From IMG/VR virus record IMGVR_UViG_3300025030_000226, positions 1 through 40,980 of that record: DNA of 40,980 nt. One strand, 5' to 3'. Under the pieces are notes generated by a model. It had not been told where the DNA came from, searched no databases, and saw only the letters and a program-made list of their open reading frames with translations. The position numbers were made by a program, and so were the translations under genes. Positions within the stretch are counted from its first letter, which is position 1. Each line of letters begins with the position of its first letter. Source of the stretch: a virus. Positions 1 to 7,174 of the stretch are shown here, one piece after another.

Positions 1-1470
1 GAGCCCGGCTACGTCCTGTTGGATGAGTACGGCGACCAGACGGTTATCGATGAGGCGCTGATCTCGGATGAGGAGATTGTTGCCAAGCTCCAGACGGACG
101 AAGTGAGGATTATCGAGAAGAGGATCTCCAAGATCCGGCGAGCCATCTTTACCCATGAGAATTTCTTACTGGACGAGCCGGTAGATTTTCGGCACCGCCA
201 ACTTCCCTTTGTGGTGATCTGGTCCAAGAAGTATCACACTGGAGAGCCGGTAAGTCCCATCCGCTCCTTGCGAGACCCCCAGCGCGAAGTCAACCGGAGA
301 AAAGCCTCCTCACTTCTGGAACTGATCGCCAATCAGTGGATTCTGCGGGGGACGACCAACGAGAGCATCGACAAGCTTAAAAAAGATCTTGGTAATCCAT
401 TCGCCCTGATCAAAGAGCCGATCGGGACTCGTCTGGAGCGGGTTGAGCGGGCAGCCGCCTCCCAGCTCCACTTTAACCAGATGAAAGAGTCCCAGAACAT
501 GATCCGACAGCTATCCGGGGCCAATGACGAGATGCGCGGTCTTGGCGGACAGTACCAGTCCGGGTTGGCCATCGGCATGAAGCAACAGCAGGGAACGACG
601 GTAATCGCCCGCTTCTTCGACAATTTAAGAAGGGCTAGAAAACAACTAGGCTATCAGCTTCTCTCATTGGTTGAACAATACATGCCCCTCAAGAAGAAGA
701 TTCGGATTGCCGAGAAAGAGGGGATCACTGATAACTGGCGGTTTGAAAACAAATTGCATTTATTCGATCTAGTTGTTGATGAGCAGAATATGTTGGCGAC
801 AGACCGCCAAACCCAACTCTCAATGTTAACTCAGTTAATGCAGTCACTGCCGCCGGAGGCGCAAAGCCAGCTACTGCCTATAATCGCCGGATATTTCGAC
901 GTTAAAGATAAGGATAAATTAGTTCAAGCTGCTCAGCGCGTGGCAGATGTCATGATCGGTAATTTGGAACTCCAAAAGATGCAGGCTCAGATGGGAATTG
1001 CCCAGATGCAGCAGCAAATGCAGCAAGCTGAAGTTCAGAGTCAGATGGCCGCCCAGAGCCAAGAGCAGCAGGGCCAGGCTAATCAGCAAGCGCAGGTGCA
1101 ACAAGCTCAGCAGGCCGATCAGCAAGCTCAAGCTGCACAGGCCCAAGCTGACCAAAAACAGGCTGAGCAGCAACAGAAAGTTCAGTTGGCCCAGGCTCAA
1201 GCCCAGATGAATCAGGAACAGGCGGATCGACGACTGCAACTGGAGCAAATTAAAGCTGACCGGCAATTTCAACTTGAGGAGGCAAAGCTACAGCTCGAAA
1301 GGGAGAAGATGATTCAGGCCGGTAGAGAACGCGAGGCCGAGGGCGGGCCTAGAGAATCCGCAGAATTAACTGCTATTCGTCAATATTTGGCCGAAAATGG
1401 AAGATCTGATCTTGCCAGCCTCGATGCTTCTATTCTCATCCCGTTCTTACAACAAGCTCAAATTATCTAA
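1..1470 (+). CDS. Portal protein, P22-like (5' end outside window)
   Basis: The portal is the dodecameric ring at the capsid vertex through which DNA is packaged and ejected. The reading frame is open from base 1, so the N-terminal part lies outside the window and the visible 489 residues are the C-terminal portion. Residues about 183-215 (SGLAIGMKQQQG, then FDNLRRARKQLG) match the pattern I know from P22-type portals. Residues about 325-445 are extremely Gln/Ala-rich and helical, rich in short QAQ and AEQQQ runs, which fits the long C-terminal barrel of P22-type portals. The gene ends 12 bases before the next one, which has its own AGAGGG ribosome site. The head-gene context downstream (scaffold, major capsid protein) supports the call. 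The identification rests on family pattern memory; no alignment was run. Confidence 0.85.
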   Translation, partial: EPGYVLLDEYGDQTVIDEALISDEEIVAKLQTDEVRIIEKRISKIRRAIFTHENFLLDEPVDFRHRQLPFVVIWSKKYHTGEPVSPIRSLRDPQREVNRRKASSLLELIANQWILRGTTNESIDKLKKDLGNPFALIKEPIGTRLERVERAAASQLHFNQMKESQNMIRQLSGANDEMRGLGGQYQSGLAIGMKQQQGTTVIARFFDNLRRARKQLGYQLLSLVEQYMPLKKKIRIAEKEGITDNWRFENKLHLFDLVVDEQNMLATDRQTQLSMLTQLMQSLPPEAQSQLLPIIAGYFDVKDKDKLVQAAQRVADVMIGNLELQKMQAQMGIAQMQQQMQQAEVQSQMAAQSQEQQGQANQQAQVQQAQQADQQAQAAQAQADQKQAEQQQKVQLAQAQAQMNQEQADRRLQLEQIKADRQFQLEEAKLQLEREKMIQAGREREAEGGPRESAELTAIRQYLAENGRSDLASLDASILIPFLQQAQII

Positions 1471-1482
1471 AGAGGGTATTCA

Positions 1483-2121
1483 ATGTCAGAGAGTCTATTC
1501 GGCCCGGCCCTTGGAACTTTAGTCCAAAATGATTCTAGTAAGGATGATTCCAAAAAGGATTATCTAAATATAACTTTCATCGAGCCATTAGAGCCCAAGC
1601 CCCTCTTCTTGCCGGGTCATGCCGCCAGTTTTATCAATGATGCTATTCTCCTCAAGCGTCATATCTCAGGAAATTTTTCAATCTCGCACCGTGATGACTT
1701 TCTTATGCCCGGCGGGTATCAGTTTGATCTGTACAAATGTCTAGACAATTTGCGAAACGTCATGTACGAGGAGCTTCCGGCCCGCAAATTTAGTATTGAA
1801 TTTCCTATTGATAAGACGCCCTTCTGGTTTAAAAAGTACGGGAAGGTAGATTTAGTAACCACAGATGATGTAGGCAATGTTGAAACAAGCGAGGTCGATG
1901 GGTTTACAACGATCGAGTTTAGACAGTCGGATACTCCCAAATCTTACCCCCTGATCCCCCTCCTCTTTATCGATACCCTCTACCGGCTGAAGAACCTGGA
2001 ACCGGAAGAGGAAGCCTTTATTGCCGAGCGAATGTTTGAAGTCGCTCGAAAACGAAAACAGGGCTGGCAGATTAGTAACCAGGATTTTGGCAAGAGTCGC
2101 CAGACATTTAAAAATTTCTAA
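1483..2121 (+). CDS. Unknown protein between portal and scaffold genes
   Basis: This 212-residue protein starts at ATG after AGAGGG (spacing about 6). I do not recognise the family. It is acidic and soluble, with no signal peptide or membrane helix. The N-terminal 20 residues are rich in Ser/Asp/Lys and probably disordered. Residues about 30-150 are mixed alpha/beta with many Phe and Pro, and the C-terminus (about 170-205) looks helical and charged (EPEEEAFIAERMFEVARKRK). Its position directly behind the portal gene suggests a role in head assembly or packaging, which is inference only. The gene is followed by the TnpB insertion, so the operon is interrupted here. Confidence 0.75.
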   Translation: MSESLFGPALGTLVQNDSSKDDSKKDYLNITFIEPLEPKPLFLPGHAASFINDAILLKRHISGNFSISHRDDFLMPGGYQFDLYKCLDNLRNVMYEELPARKFSIEFPIDKTPFWFKKYGKVDLVTTDDVGNVETSEVDGFTTIEFRQSDTPKSYPLIPLLFIDTLYRLKNLEPEEEAFIAERMFEVARKRKQGWQISNQDFGKSRQTFKNF

Positions 2122-2127
2122 ACTACT

Positions 2128-2143
2128 TTTACAAACTTGTAAA
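2128..2143. repeat. Short inverted repeat (TTTACAA-AC-TTGTAAA)
   Basis: A 7-bp perfect inverted repeat with a 2-base centre lies just after the stop of the unknown gene at 1483-2121 and outside the TnpB element. It could be part of a weak transcription end or a binding site. No T-run follows it. Confidence 0.3.
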
Positions 2144-2168
2144 TACTCTACTTTACGATAAGAGTATT
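2142..2168. repeat. 8-bp inverted repeat spanning the TnpB element right boundary
   Basis: AATACTCT (2142-2149) and AGAGTATT (2161-2168) are perfect reverse complements separated by 11 bases. The right arm runs into the TTGACAC that I take as the element end. The repeat therefore covers most of the sequence that would be the TnpB guide. Its role is unknown. Confidence 0.6.
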
Positions 2169-2300
2169 GACACTCTTCCTCGGTTTCCCTAAGAAGATTC
2201 TTGGTTCAGTGAGTCAACTTACCCTAAACCACCACTGGTTTAGAACAGAGGTCGTTCTCTCCCCAAGCGTTACTTTCGGTGTGCCCCACCGTAGTTTTTA
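2167..2300 (-). ncRNA. Predicted omega-RNA (reRNA) of TnpB
   Basis: Known TnpB proteins use an RNA made from the 3' end of their own gene and the element right end, with the guide just beyond the boundary. Here two hairpins stand in the right place on the minus strand. One is TAAACCA-CCAC-TGGTTTA at 2225-2242, overlapping the tnpB stop codon, and the other is the right-end hairpin at 2174-2197. The guide would be read from base 2166 downward, about 20 bases (2147-2166). The 5' limit is not visible from sequence. Position and hairpins are seen; the RNA itself is inferred. Confidence 0.5.
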
Positions 2301-3399
2301 AATTAATTTGCTGTATAGCCCGATTCAAAATCACAATCGCTGAATTATGATCTCGATCCAGGAGACACCCGCAGGAACATTGATGAGTCCTTTGGGAAAG
2401 ACTCTTCTTAACAATGTTTCCACATTTGGAACATTCCTGAGTGGTATAAGCAGGGTTGACAAGAATCAGAGATTTACCAAATACTTTAGAGTAGTGGGTA
2501 AGTTTCTCCCTAAACAACCCCCAACCAGCGTCAGAAATACTCTTAGCCAAGCAATGATTCTTGACCATATTCTTAATATTCAAATTCTCAATAGCGACCA
2601 AATCGTGAGATTGGTATACGCACCTTGCCAGCTTAGTAACAAAGTCTTTACGTTGCCTCTGAGTCTTCAAATATCCTCTTTGAAGTTTCTGAATAGCTTT
2701 CTTTCTATTGGAAGATCCTTTCTTTTTCTTAGAAACTCTCTGATGAAGCTTCTTAATCTTCTTTTCAGAGACTTTGAAGAATTTCGGATTAGGTTCTTCC
2801 TTACCATTAGAGTCTGTATAGAAGGATTTCAAACCTACGTCCAGACCAATCATAGAGCCAGTAAAGGGAGCGCCCTCTGTCTTATCAATGTCGATAACGA
2901 ATTGGACATAGTAACTCCCCGCCCTCTTGACGATCCGAACGCGCTTAATTTTCTCTTTGGGGTACTGGTTGAGCGGGATCGTCCCGATCAACTTGAGTGT
3001 ACCAATCCCCTTTTTATCACTGAAAGTAATATACCTGTAATCAACCGATATTTTCCAACCATAAGTCTTATACTCGACCGAACGACTATTATGCTTAAAC
3101 CCTGGCTTGTTGTTCTTACTTATTTTTCTATCTTTACAATTAGCATAGAACTTAGAGATTGCTCTCCAAGCCCTCTCACATGCCGCTACTCTAGCTGTAG
3201 AATTGAGAGCGCTAACAAAGGAGAACTCGGCGGCCAAATTCTTAGACAGACGACTCAAGTCATACTTATCGGCACCCCAGTGGTCCATCCAATATTGGAT
3301 GGCTTTATTCCGAATGAATTGAGCAGTCTTGATAGCCTCATCAACCGCATGATATTGGGCTATTTTTCCACGAAGTTTAAACTCTACAGTTATAGTCAT
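2224..3399 (-). CDS. tnpB: TnpB RNA-guided nuclease
   Basis: This 391-residue protein has the normal TnpB length and all three RuvC motifs: GLDVG with D187, AIENL with E271, and LDRDHNSA with D350. The zinc ribbon is present between motifs II and III (C323, C326, C341, C343/C345). The C-terminal VGHTESNAWG is typical of this family. The nuclease therefore looks catalytically intact. TnpB proteins cut DNA next to a short TAM using the omega-RNA guide, which helps the element persist at its site. The gene is antisense to the surrounding head genes and has its own promoter, with TATAAT only 6 bases before the ATG, so the mRNA would be leaderless. No TnpA partner lies in the window. An antisense open frame of 412 codons (2347-3585) is a shadow. 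Confidence 0.93.
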   Translation of the reverse strand: MTITVEFKLRGKIAQYHAVDEAIKTAQFIRNKAIQYWMDHWGADKYDLSRLSKNLAAEFSFVSALNSTARVAACERAWRAISKFYANCKDRKISKNNKPGFKHNSRSVEYKTYGWKISVDYRYITFSDKKGIGTLKLIGTIPLNQYPKEKIKRVRIVKRAGSYYVQFVIDIDKTEGAPFTGSMIGLDVGLKSFYTDSNGKEEPNPKFFKVSEKKIKKLHQRVSKKKKGSSNRKKAIQKLQRGYLKTQRQRKDFVTKLARCVYQSHDLVAIENLNIKNMVKNHCLAKSISDAGWGLFREKLTHYSKVFGKSLILVNPAYTTQECSKCGNIVKKSLSQRTHQCSCGCLLDRDHNSAIVILNRAIQQINLKTTVGHTESNAWGENDLCSKPVVV

Positions 3400-3434
3400 A
3401 CCTATATTATACCATATTTTTTAAGTTTGAAAAG
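3400..3434 (-). promoter_or_regulatory. tnpB promoter, extended -10, leaderless arrangement
   Basis: On the minus strand TGG-TATAAT occupies 3414-3406, directly followed by six bases and the ATG at 3399. A weak -35 (TTTTCA, 3433-3428) lies 16 bases upstream. Transcription would begin at or next to the A of the ATG. No ribosome binding site fits between. Confidence 0.6.
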
Positions 3435-3637
3435 CCACACCGTTTCATTTTATTCAAAAGTTGCGGCACCCTCCTTTTATAGTGAAGGTAGAAAGTCTTT
3501 ATATATAGCGCGGGATACGCAAGCGACACAGCGTTCTCTGATTCTGTGCATCAGGTTACTTAGTACAGCTCACCTTCGGGAGTAATCGGAAGTATTCTCA
3601 TTTCCTTATTGAGTTAACAAGGAGAACCCCCCAGTCT

Positions 3638-4651
3638 ATGTCAATTGAAGTTGCGGAAAGTACTGACCAAGAGTCAACCTCAGAGGAGTATTCCTTTGAA
3701 GCTCTGGAAAGGTTGTTGATGTCCGATGACGAAACGGAAACCGAGGAAGCCCCGTCAGCTCCTCCTGAAGCACTTCCTGAACCCGCGCCGGAAGCAGCAG
3801 CTCCCGTCCAAGCGCCACTCCCTGTCGAGACGGTTGAAGATCCTCGCAAGGTCTCTTTAGTCGCCCTCCAGGCGGAGCGCCAGGAAAAGGCCAAGCTGCG
3901 TAACTCTTATAATCAGCTCCTTCAGGAGTTTGAAGAGTTCAAACGGCAGGCCCAGGTTCAGCCCCCTCCCGCAACCCCTACCGTTCCCGCAACCCCGCAG
4001 GTTCCGGACAAGGAGGAAGACCTTCTAGGCTGGGTCGAGTACGAATTTAAACGGCGCGATGCCGAGATCGAAGCCGCCAGACAAGAAGCGGCAAGGGTCG
4101 GTCAAGAAGCGTCTGCCCTGGCTAATCAGGCCAAGTTTGAAGTCATTCAAGCCGAGACGCGGCGGCAGATCGGCGAGTCCGAGTTCGATGCCGCGATCAA
4201 CGCCTTCAACGCCTACGACGCCGAGAACCCGGGCCGGATCAACATGTACGAGGTCTTCTCGACCGCTAACCCGGCCTACACCGCCTATGAACTAGGTAAG
4301 ACGATTCTCGACGCTCAGCGGGCCGCCGCTCCTCAACCTCCGATGGACTTGGAGGCGATGAAAGCCCAGCTCCGCCAGGAGTTGATTAATGAGTTGACGC
4401 CCTCCTTGAAACAGGAGGCGCTGCGCGAGGCGGCGACCGAGATCGCGGCCAAGCTGAAGGGGGTTCCGGCCCCGCAAGTGACCCCACAAGGTCGAAGTAT
4501 TGTCTCTATTCCCTCTGCCACGCAGGGGGTTGAAAAAGCCTACACGGCAGTAGATGTCCCGAAAGAGGTTCTTCAGAACACCAGTCGGGATGGCCTACGA
4601 AAGTATATTGAACAACTCTGGGAACTGGAACAGGTTGATCTAACCTCCTAG
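3638..4651 (+). CDS. Putative capsid scaffolding protein
   Basis: Scaffold proteins guide capsid shell assembly and then leave. This 337-residue protein sits directly before the major capsid gene, the usual place. The start is ATG behind AAGGAG. The first 70 residues are very acidic and Pro/Ala-rich. Residues about 75-105 and 125-185 are charged, heptad-like helices (for example QAERQEKAKLRNSYNQLLQE), and a Pro/Gln linker lies between. Residues about 240-280 form another helix rich in Glu, Ala and Lys. The C-terminus (KYIEQLWELEQVDLTS) is a short amphipathic helix that could bind the coat protein. No protease motif is seen. The function is inferred from position and composition. Confidence 0.72.
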   Translation: MSIEVAESTDQESTSEEYSFEALERLLMSDDETETEEAPSAPPEALPEPAPEAAAPVQAPLPVETVEDPRKVSLVALQAERQEKAKLRNSYNQLLQEFEEFKRQAQVQPPPATPTVPATPQVPDKEEDLLGWVEYEFKRRDAEIEAARQEAARVGQEASALANQAKFEVIQAETRRQIGESEFDAAINAFNAYDAENPGRINMYEVFSTANPAYTAYELGKTILDAQRAAAPQPPMDLEAMKAQLRQELINELTPSLKQEALREAATEIAAKLKGVPAPQVTPQGRSIVSIPSATQGVEKAYTAVDVPKEVLQNTSRDGLRKYIEQLWELEQVDLTS

Positions 4652-4684
4652 TTTCTTAGTTAAAACGAGGTTTAAACACGAAAA

Positions 4685-5809
4685 ATGGCTACTACGACAG
4701 TAGCGACGGGTGCGGCCCAAACGGTCAAGAAGTTTCTTGAGAAGTTGCTGGCCTCCGAAGTCGAAAAGAAGATGTCCTCGAAGCAATTCATGGGCAACAG
4801 TGCCGACTACGCCATCCAGAAGCTCGATGCCCTTGCCAAAGGTAAGGGGGACGCGGTTAACTTCCAAATCCGCTTCAAGCTCTCCGGTCAAGGCGTCACC
4901 GGCGACAATACCCTAGAAGGCAACGAAGAGACGATCACCGTTTCTAATGCCAGTGTCGTCATCGACCAGTTGCGGAATGCGGCTGGTAAACACAGCCGGA
5001 TGACGGCCAAACGGACTTATGTTGATTACACGACCGATACGATTGATCTCTTGTCGGTCTGGTTTGCAGAATGGTGCGACGAGGCGCTTTTCCAGTACCT
5101 CTCGGGTGTTCGGGGAACGAATGATACGTCAGGTAAGTTCGCCGCCAGTTGGAACGGCCACGCCGGGAATACCCTGGCGACCCCTGACGCCAATCACTTG
5201 CGCTACTGTACCGATACGGGCCTCTCCAGCACGATCGGCGACATGAACGACACCTTCGATGTTCTCCACCTCGATCTGGCTAATGTCCTGATCAAGGAAC
5301 TCCAGAACACCAGCGGCAACGCTGGGATGCGGAAGGTTCGCTTTGGTTCTCGCCCCAAGTTCATCCTGATGTTGAGCCCCCGGCAACGGACGCACATGAT
5401 GCAGACCAATGCCAGCAACCTCTTCGAGAAGATCAACATCGGTAAGATCCAGGGCGGCAACACCACGGACTACATCTTTGACGACGGGATCGACTACACC
5501 GATTTCGCCATCTATGAGAATGTCAACGTCCGCCGGATCGCTACCGCTGATTATACCGGCATTGACTCCGGCATGGCTTCGGTTCACCGTGCTCTGATCC
5601 TGGGGGCTCAAGCGGCGGTGGTCGCTTACGGCGACTCTAATGGTGGTTTCGACAATATCCAGGTGGATACCGAGACCTTCGATTACGGGAATATGACCGC
5701 TTACGCCGGTTCGGCCATTCTGGGGATGCGTAAAGTAACCTTTAACGATCCTGCGGGAACGGCCAGAGACCTTGGCGTCTACTGTCTTGATTCCCAGGCT
5801 GAAGTGTAG
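4685..5809 (+). CDS. Major capsid protein, N4-gp56/DUF4043 family
   Basis: This 374-residue protein would form the HK97-fold shell. Diagnostic pieces are LEGNEE at 77-82, IDQLRNA at 93-99, then a Tyr/Asp-rich helix (LLSVWFAEWCDEALFQYLSG) and the later KVRFGSRPKFILMLSPRQRT. This order is the one I know from the N4-gp56 capsid family, and the length fits. The gene lies 33 bases after the scaffold gene and 15 bases before the next one. GC content and codon use are richer in GCC/ACC/ATC than in the accessory genes on the right, as expected for a highly expressed gene. Confidence 0.9.
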   Translation: MATTTVATGAAQTVKKFLEKLLASEVEKKMSSKQFMGNSADYAIQKLDALAKGKGDAVNFQIRFKLSGQGVTGDNTLEGNEETITVSNASVVIDQLRNAAGKHSRMTAKRTYVDYTTDTIDLLSVWFAEWCDEALFQYLSGVRGTNDTSGKFAASWNGHAGNTLATPDANHLRYCTDTGLSSTIGDMNDTFDVLHLDLANVLIKELQNTSGNAGMRKVRFGSRPKFILMLSPRQRTHMMQTNASNLFEKINIGKIQGGNTTDYIFDDGIDYTDFAIYENVNVRRIATADYTGIDSGMASVHRALILGAQAAVVAYGDSNGGFDNIQVDTETFDYGNMTAYAGSAILGMRKVTFNDPAGTARDLGVYCLDSQAEV

Positions 5810-5824
5810 GAGGAGTAAAATAAA

Positions 5825-6274
5825 ATGGCTACTTTAGCAACTGCCGCCGCCTACAGTAATGTCCTGGCGAAGAACTTGACGGGGGGAGTTTTCTCCATCG
5901 TTGAAACGCTGGAAATCGATACCGATACCCTGACCAATACTTCAACGGCTGCAACCACTACGGCTGTCGCTCAGAATGACATTGTTCGGATGGTTCGGAT
6001 CGACGCCGGAGTTACAGTTCTTGATGTGAGGATTGTTTATGATGCCCTGGGTGGTTCAACGACTGTAGATGTTGGTGATGGGGATAACGATGACTACTAC
6101 ATCGCTGCCCAAGACACCAGCTCCGCTGGAACGACCCGCGCGGCTGCCGCGACCTTCTTCCCCAAGACTTACAGCTCGGCGGATACGATCGATATTGTCT
6201 TCGAGGGGGGCAACCCTTCCGGAACGATTACCTTGATTGTTCTTTGTACGAGCGACGTAAGTGACGTAACTTAG
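5825..6274 (+). CDS. Small capsid-associated protein (possible head decoration)
   Basis: This 149-residue protein starts at ATG after AGGAG in the gap behind the capsid gene. It is rich in Ala, Thr, Val and Asp and looks all-beta. Residues about 45-80 alternate hydrophobic and polar (IVRMVRIDAGVTVLDVRIVY), and the acidic loop VGDGDNDDYY at about 81-90 could bind metal. No Cys-based or enzyme motif stands out. Co-transcription with the capsid gene and the terminator just behind it suggest high expression as a head component such as a decoration protein. This is inference; the family was not recognised with certainty. Confidence 0.7.
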   Translation: MATLATAAAYSNVLAKNLTGGVFSIVETLEIDTDTLTNTSTAATTTAVAQNDIVRMVRIDAGVTVLDVRIVYDALGGSTTVDVGDGDNDDYYIAAQDTSSAGTTRAAAATFFPKTYSSADTIDIVFEGGNPSGTITLIVLCTSDVSDVT

Positions 6275-6293
6275 GGAATAGTCACCCACCCGT

Positions 6294-6345
6294 AGGGGAG
6301 GCGGGGGAAGAGTCTGGAAAAGACATCCCCGCCTCCTCTTATTTT
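6294..6345 (+). terminator. Strong intrinsic terminator after the capsid genes
   Basis: A GC-rich stem (GAGGCGGGG at 6298-6306 with CCCCGCCTC at 6327-6335, extendable by three more pairs outward) contains an inner GTCT/AGAC stem and is followed by TCTTATTTTG. It lies 20 bases after the small capsid-protein gene. Confidence 0.8.
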
Positions 6346-6362
6346 GTCTCAAGGAGAGCCAA

Positions 6363-6542
6363 TTGGCAAAGAAGAAAAAATCCCACCCGGGGTTTAAATC
6401 TGTGGCACAAAAAATCAGCCAGGAGCAGGGGATACCCTTGGAAAATGCCAATGCCATCTTGGCAAGCTCTTCGCGGAATGCCTCGAAAAAGGCTAAAGCT
6501 AAAAATCCCAATTTGAATAAGGTAAGAGGAAAATCAAAGTAA
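6363..6542 (+). CDS. Small basic phage protein (KKKKSHPGFK type)
   Basis: This is a 59-residue protein with a TTG start, chosen because AAGGAG stands 6 bases before it. It begins MAKKKKSHPGFK and contains AILASSSRNAS and a Lys-rich tail ending NPNLNKVRGKSK. Small proteins with this pattern recur beside capsid genes in many phages; their role is not known. It overlaps the next gene by one base (TAATG), so translation is probably coupled. The high Lys content would suit nucleic acid binding, which is inference. Confidence 0.8.
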   Translation: MAKKKKSHPGFKSVAQKISQEQGIPLENANAILASSSRNASKKAKAKNPNLNKVRGKSK

Positions 6543-6673
6543 TGGCCGGAAAGAAATGTTCCCCCGGAAAAAAGATGAAGCAGAACGAGATGATGATGCC
6601 GATGAACACGGTAGCGGCTCCCCCTAAGAAGCCGCCCAAAGGCCCTAAGAAGCCTGTGAAGAAGGGGTATTAA
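6542..6673 (+). CDS. Very small Lys/Pro/Met-rich protein
   Basis: This is a 43-residue protein starting at the ATG that overlaps the preceding stop (TAATG). It has a lone Cys near the N-terminus (KKCSPGKKM), a Met-rich middle (NEMMMPMN) and a tail of PPK/KKP repeats. It is strongly basic. Similar tiny basic proteins with a CSPGKK start occur in phage head regions, but no function is established. Two bases separate it from the next gene. Confidence 0.65.
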   Translation: MAGKKCSPGKKMKQNEMMMPMNTVAAPPKKPPKGPKKPVKKGY

Positions 6674-6675
6674 CT

Positions 6676-7158
6676 ATGGGTAAGATCAGTCAAAACTCTA
6701 CACAGAAATTCGGCAAAGTCTCGGAGACGGCCCGGACACGCATTGGTAAAATCGGGTTGAAATATGGCAAGCGGGATCAACCCCGCTACGCAAGCGCCCT
6801 GGAGTACAAACTAAAACAGGAGATTAAACCCGGTTCTGAGAATGAGAATTATATCCGTACGGTCGGAAAGCTAGATAAAAAACCCAAGAAACGCTTAGAG
6901 ACCGGGGCTCCTATTGAGCCGGTGCCAACGAAAGCTCCCCCCAAAGTTAAGGTTGTACCTATAGAGGTACAAACTAAACCTACCTGGGAAGCGACCAGCG
7001 AGGCCGAGATCTCGATTACCCTTCCGGAACCGGAAACCAAGATTGGTCGTCCGCCCAAGTCAAAGATCAGTGAAGAGCTGGAAGGATTTACTGGTTCCAA
7101 GATCAGTAAGAACCCGACTCTGAATAAACTAACCGAACTCTTTCAACGGAACCAGTAG
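6676..7158 (+). CDS. Basic unknown protein
   Basis: This 160-residue protein follows two bases after the previous stop, with AAGGGG upstream as ribosome site. The first 95 residues are rich in Lys/Arg and Gly and resemble the two small basic proteins before it in charge. Residues about 75-130 are Pro/Glu/Lys-rich and likely disordered, and the C-terminus carries two short KISE and SKISKNPTLNKLTELF segments. No enzymatic motif was found. The three basic genes in a row behind the terminator form one group that may act on DNA in the head, which is speculation. Confidence 0.7.
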   Translation: MGKISQNSTQKFGKVSETARTRIGKIGLKYGKRDQPRYASALEYKLKQEIKPGSENENYIRTVGKLDKKPKKRLETGAPIEPVPTKAPPKVKVVPIEVQTKPTWEATSEAEISITLPEPETKIGRPPKSKISEELEGFTGSKISKNPTLNKLTELFQRNQ

Positions 7159-7174
7159 GTTAAATTGATCTAAA

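Larger units (their letters stand above)
2167..3480 (-). mobile_element. Stand-alone TnpB element, IS200/IS605 superfamily (IS1341-like)
   Basis: The element carries tnpB without a tnpA transposase. The right end is clear. On the minus strand the tnpB stop is followed by a hairpin at 2174-2197 (7 bp with one wobble, a mismatch, two G-C pairs and a GAAA loop) and then GTGTCAA ending at base 2167. A hairpin followed by GTGTCAA is the usual right end of IS1341-type elements. The left end could not be fixed: the region 3420-3600 is non-coding and has small inverted repeats but no boundary I can prove, so the 3480 limit is only an estimate. The element interrupts the head operon in antisense without breaking an obvious gene. 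Confidence 0.7.

Noticed and set aside
919-1272. Leu-rich reverse frame that looks like a membrane protein
   Set aside because: It is the complement of the Gln/Ala-rich CAG/GCT codons of the portal C-terminus. It is a shadow.
2150-2170. Intrinsic terminator at the 2142-2168 inverted repeat
   Set aside because: The stem is AT-rich and no T-run follows on either strand, so termination is not supported.
2347-3585. 412-codon open frame on the + strand across tnpB
   Set aside because: It runs antisense to a complete TnpB with all motifs, its protein is Leu/Ser-rich without any motif, and it has no ribosome site. It is a shadow frame.
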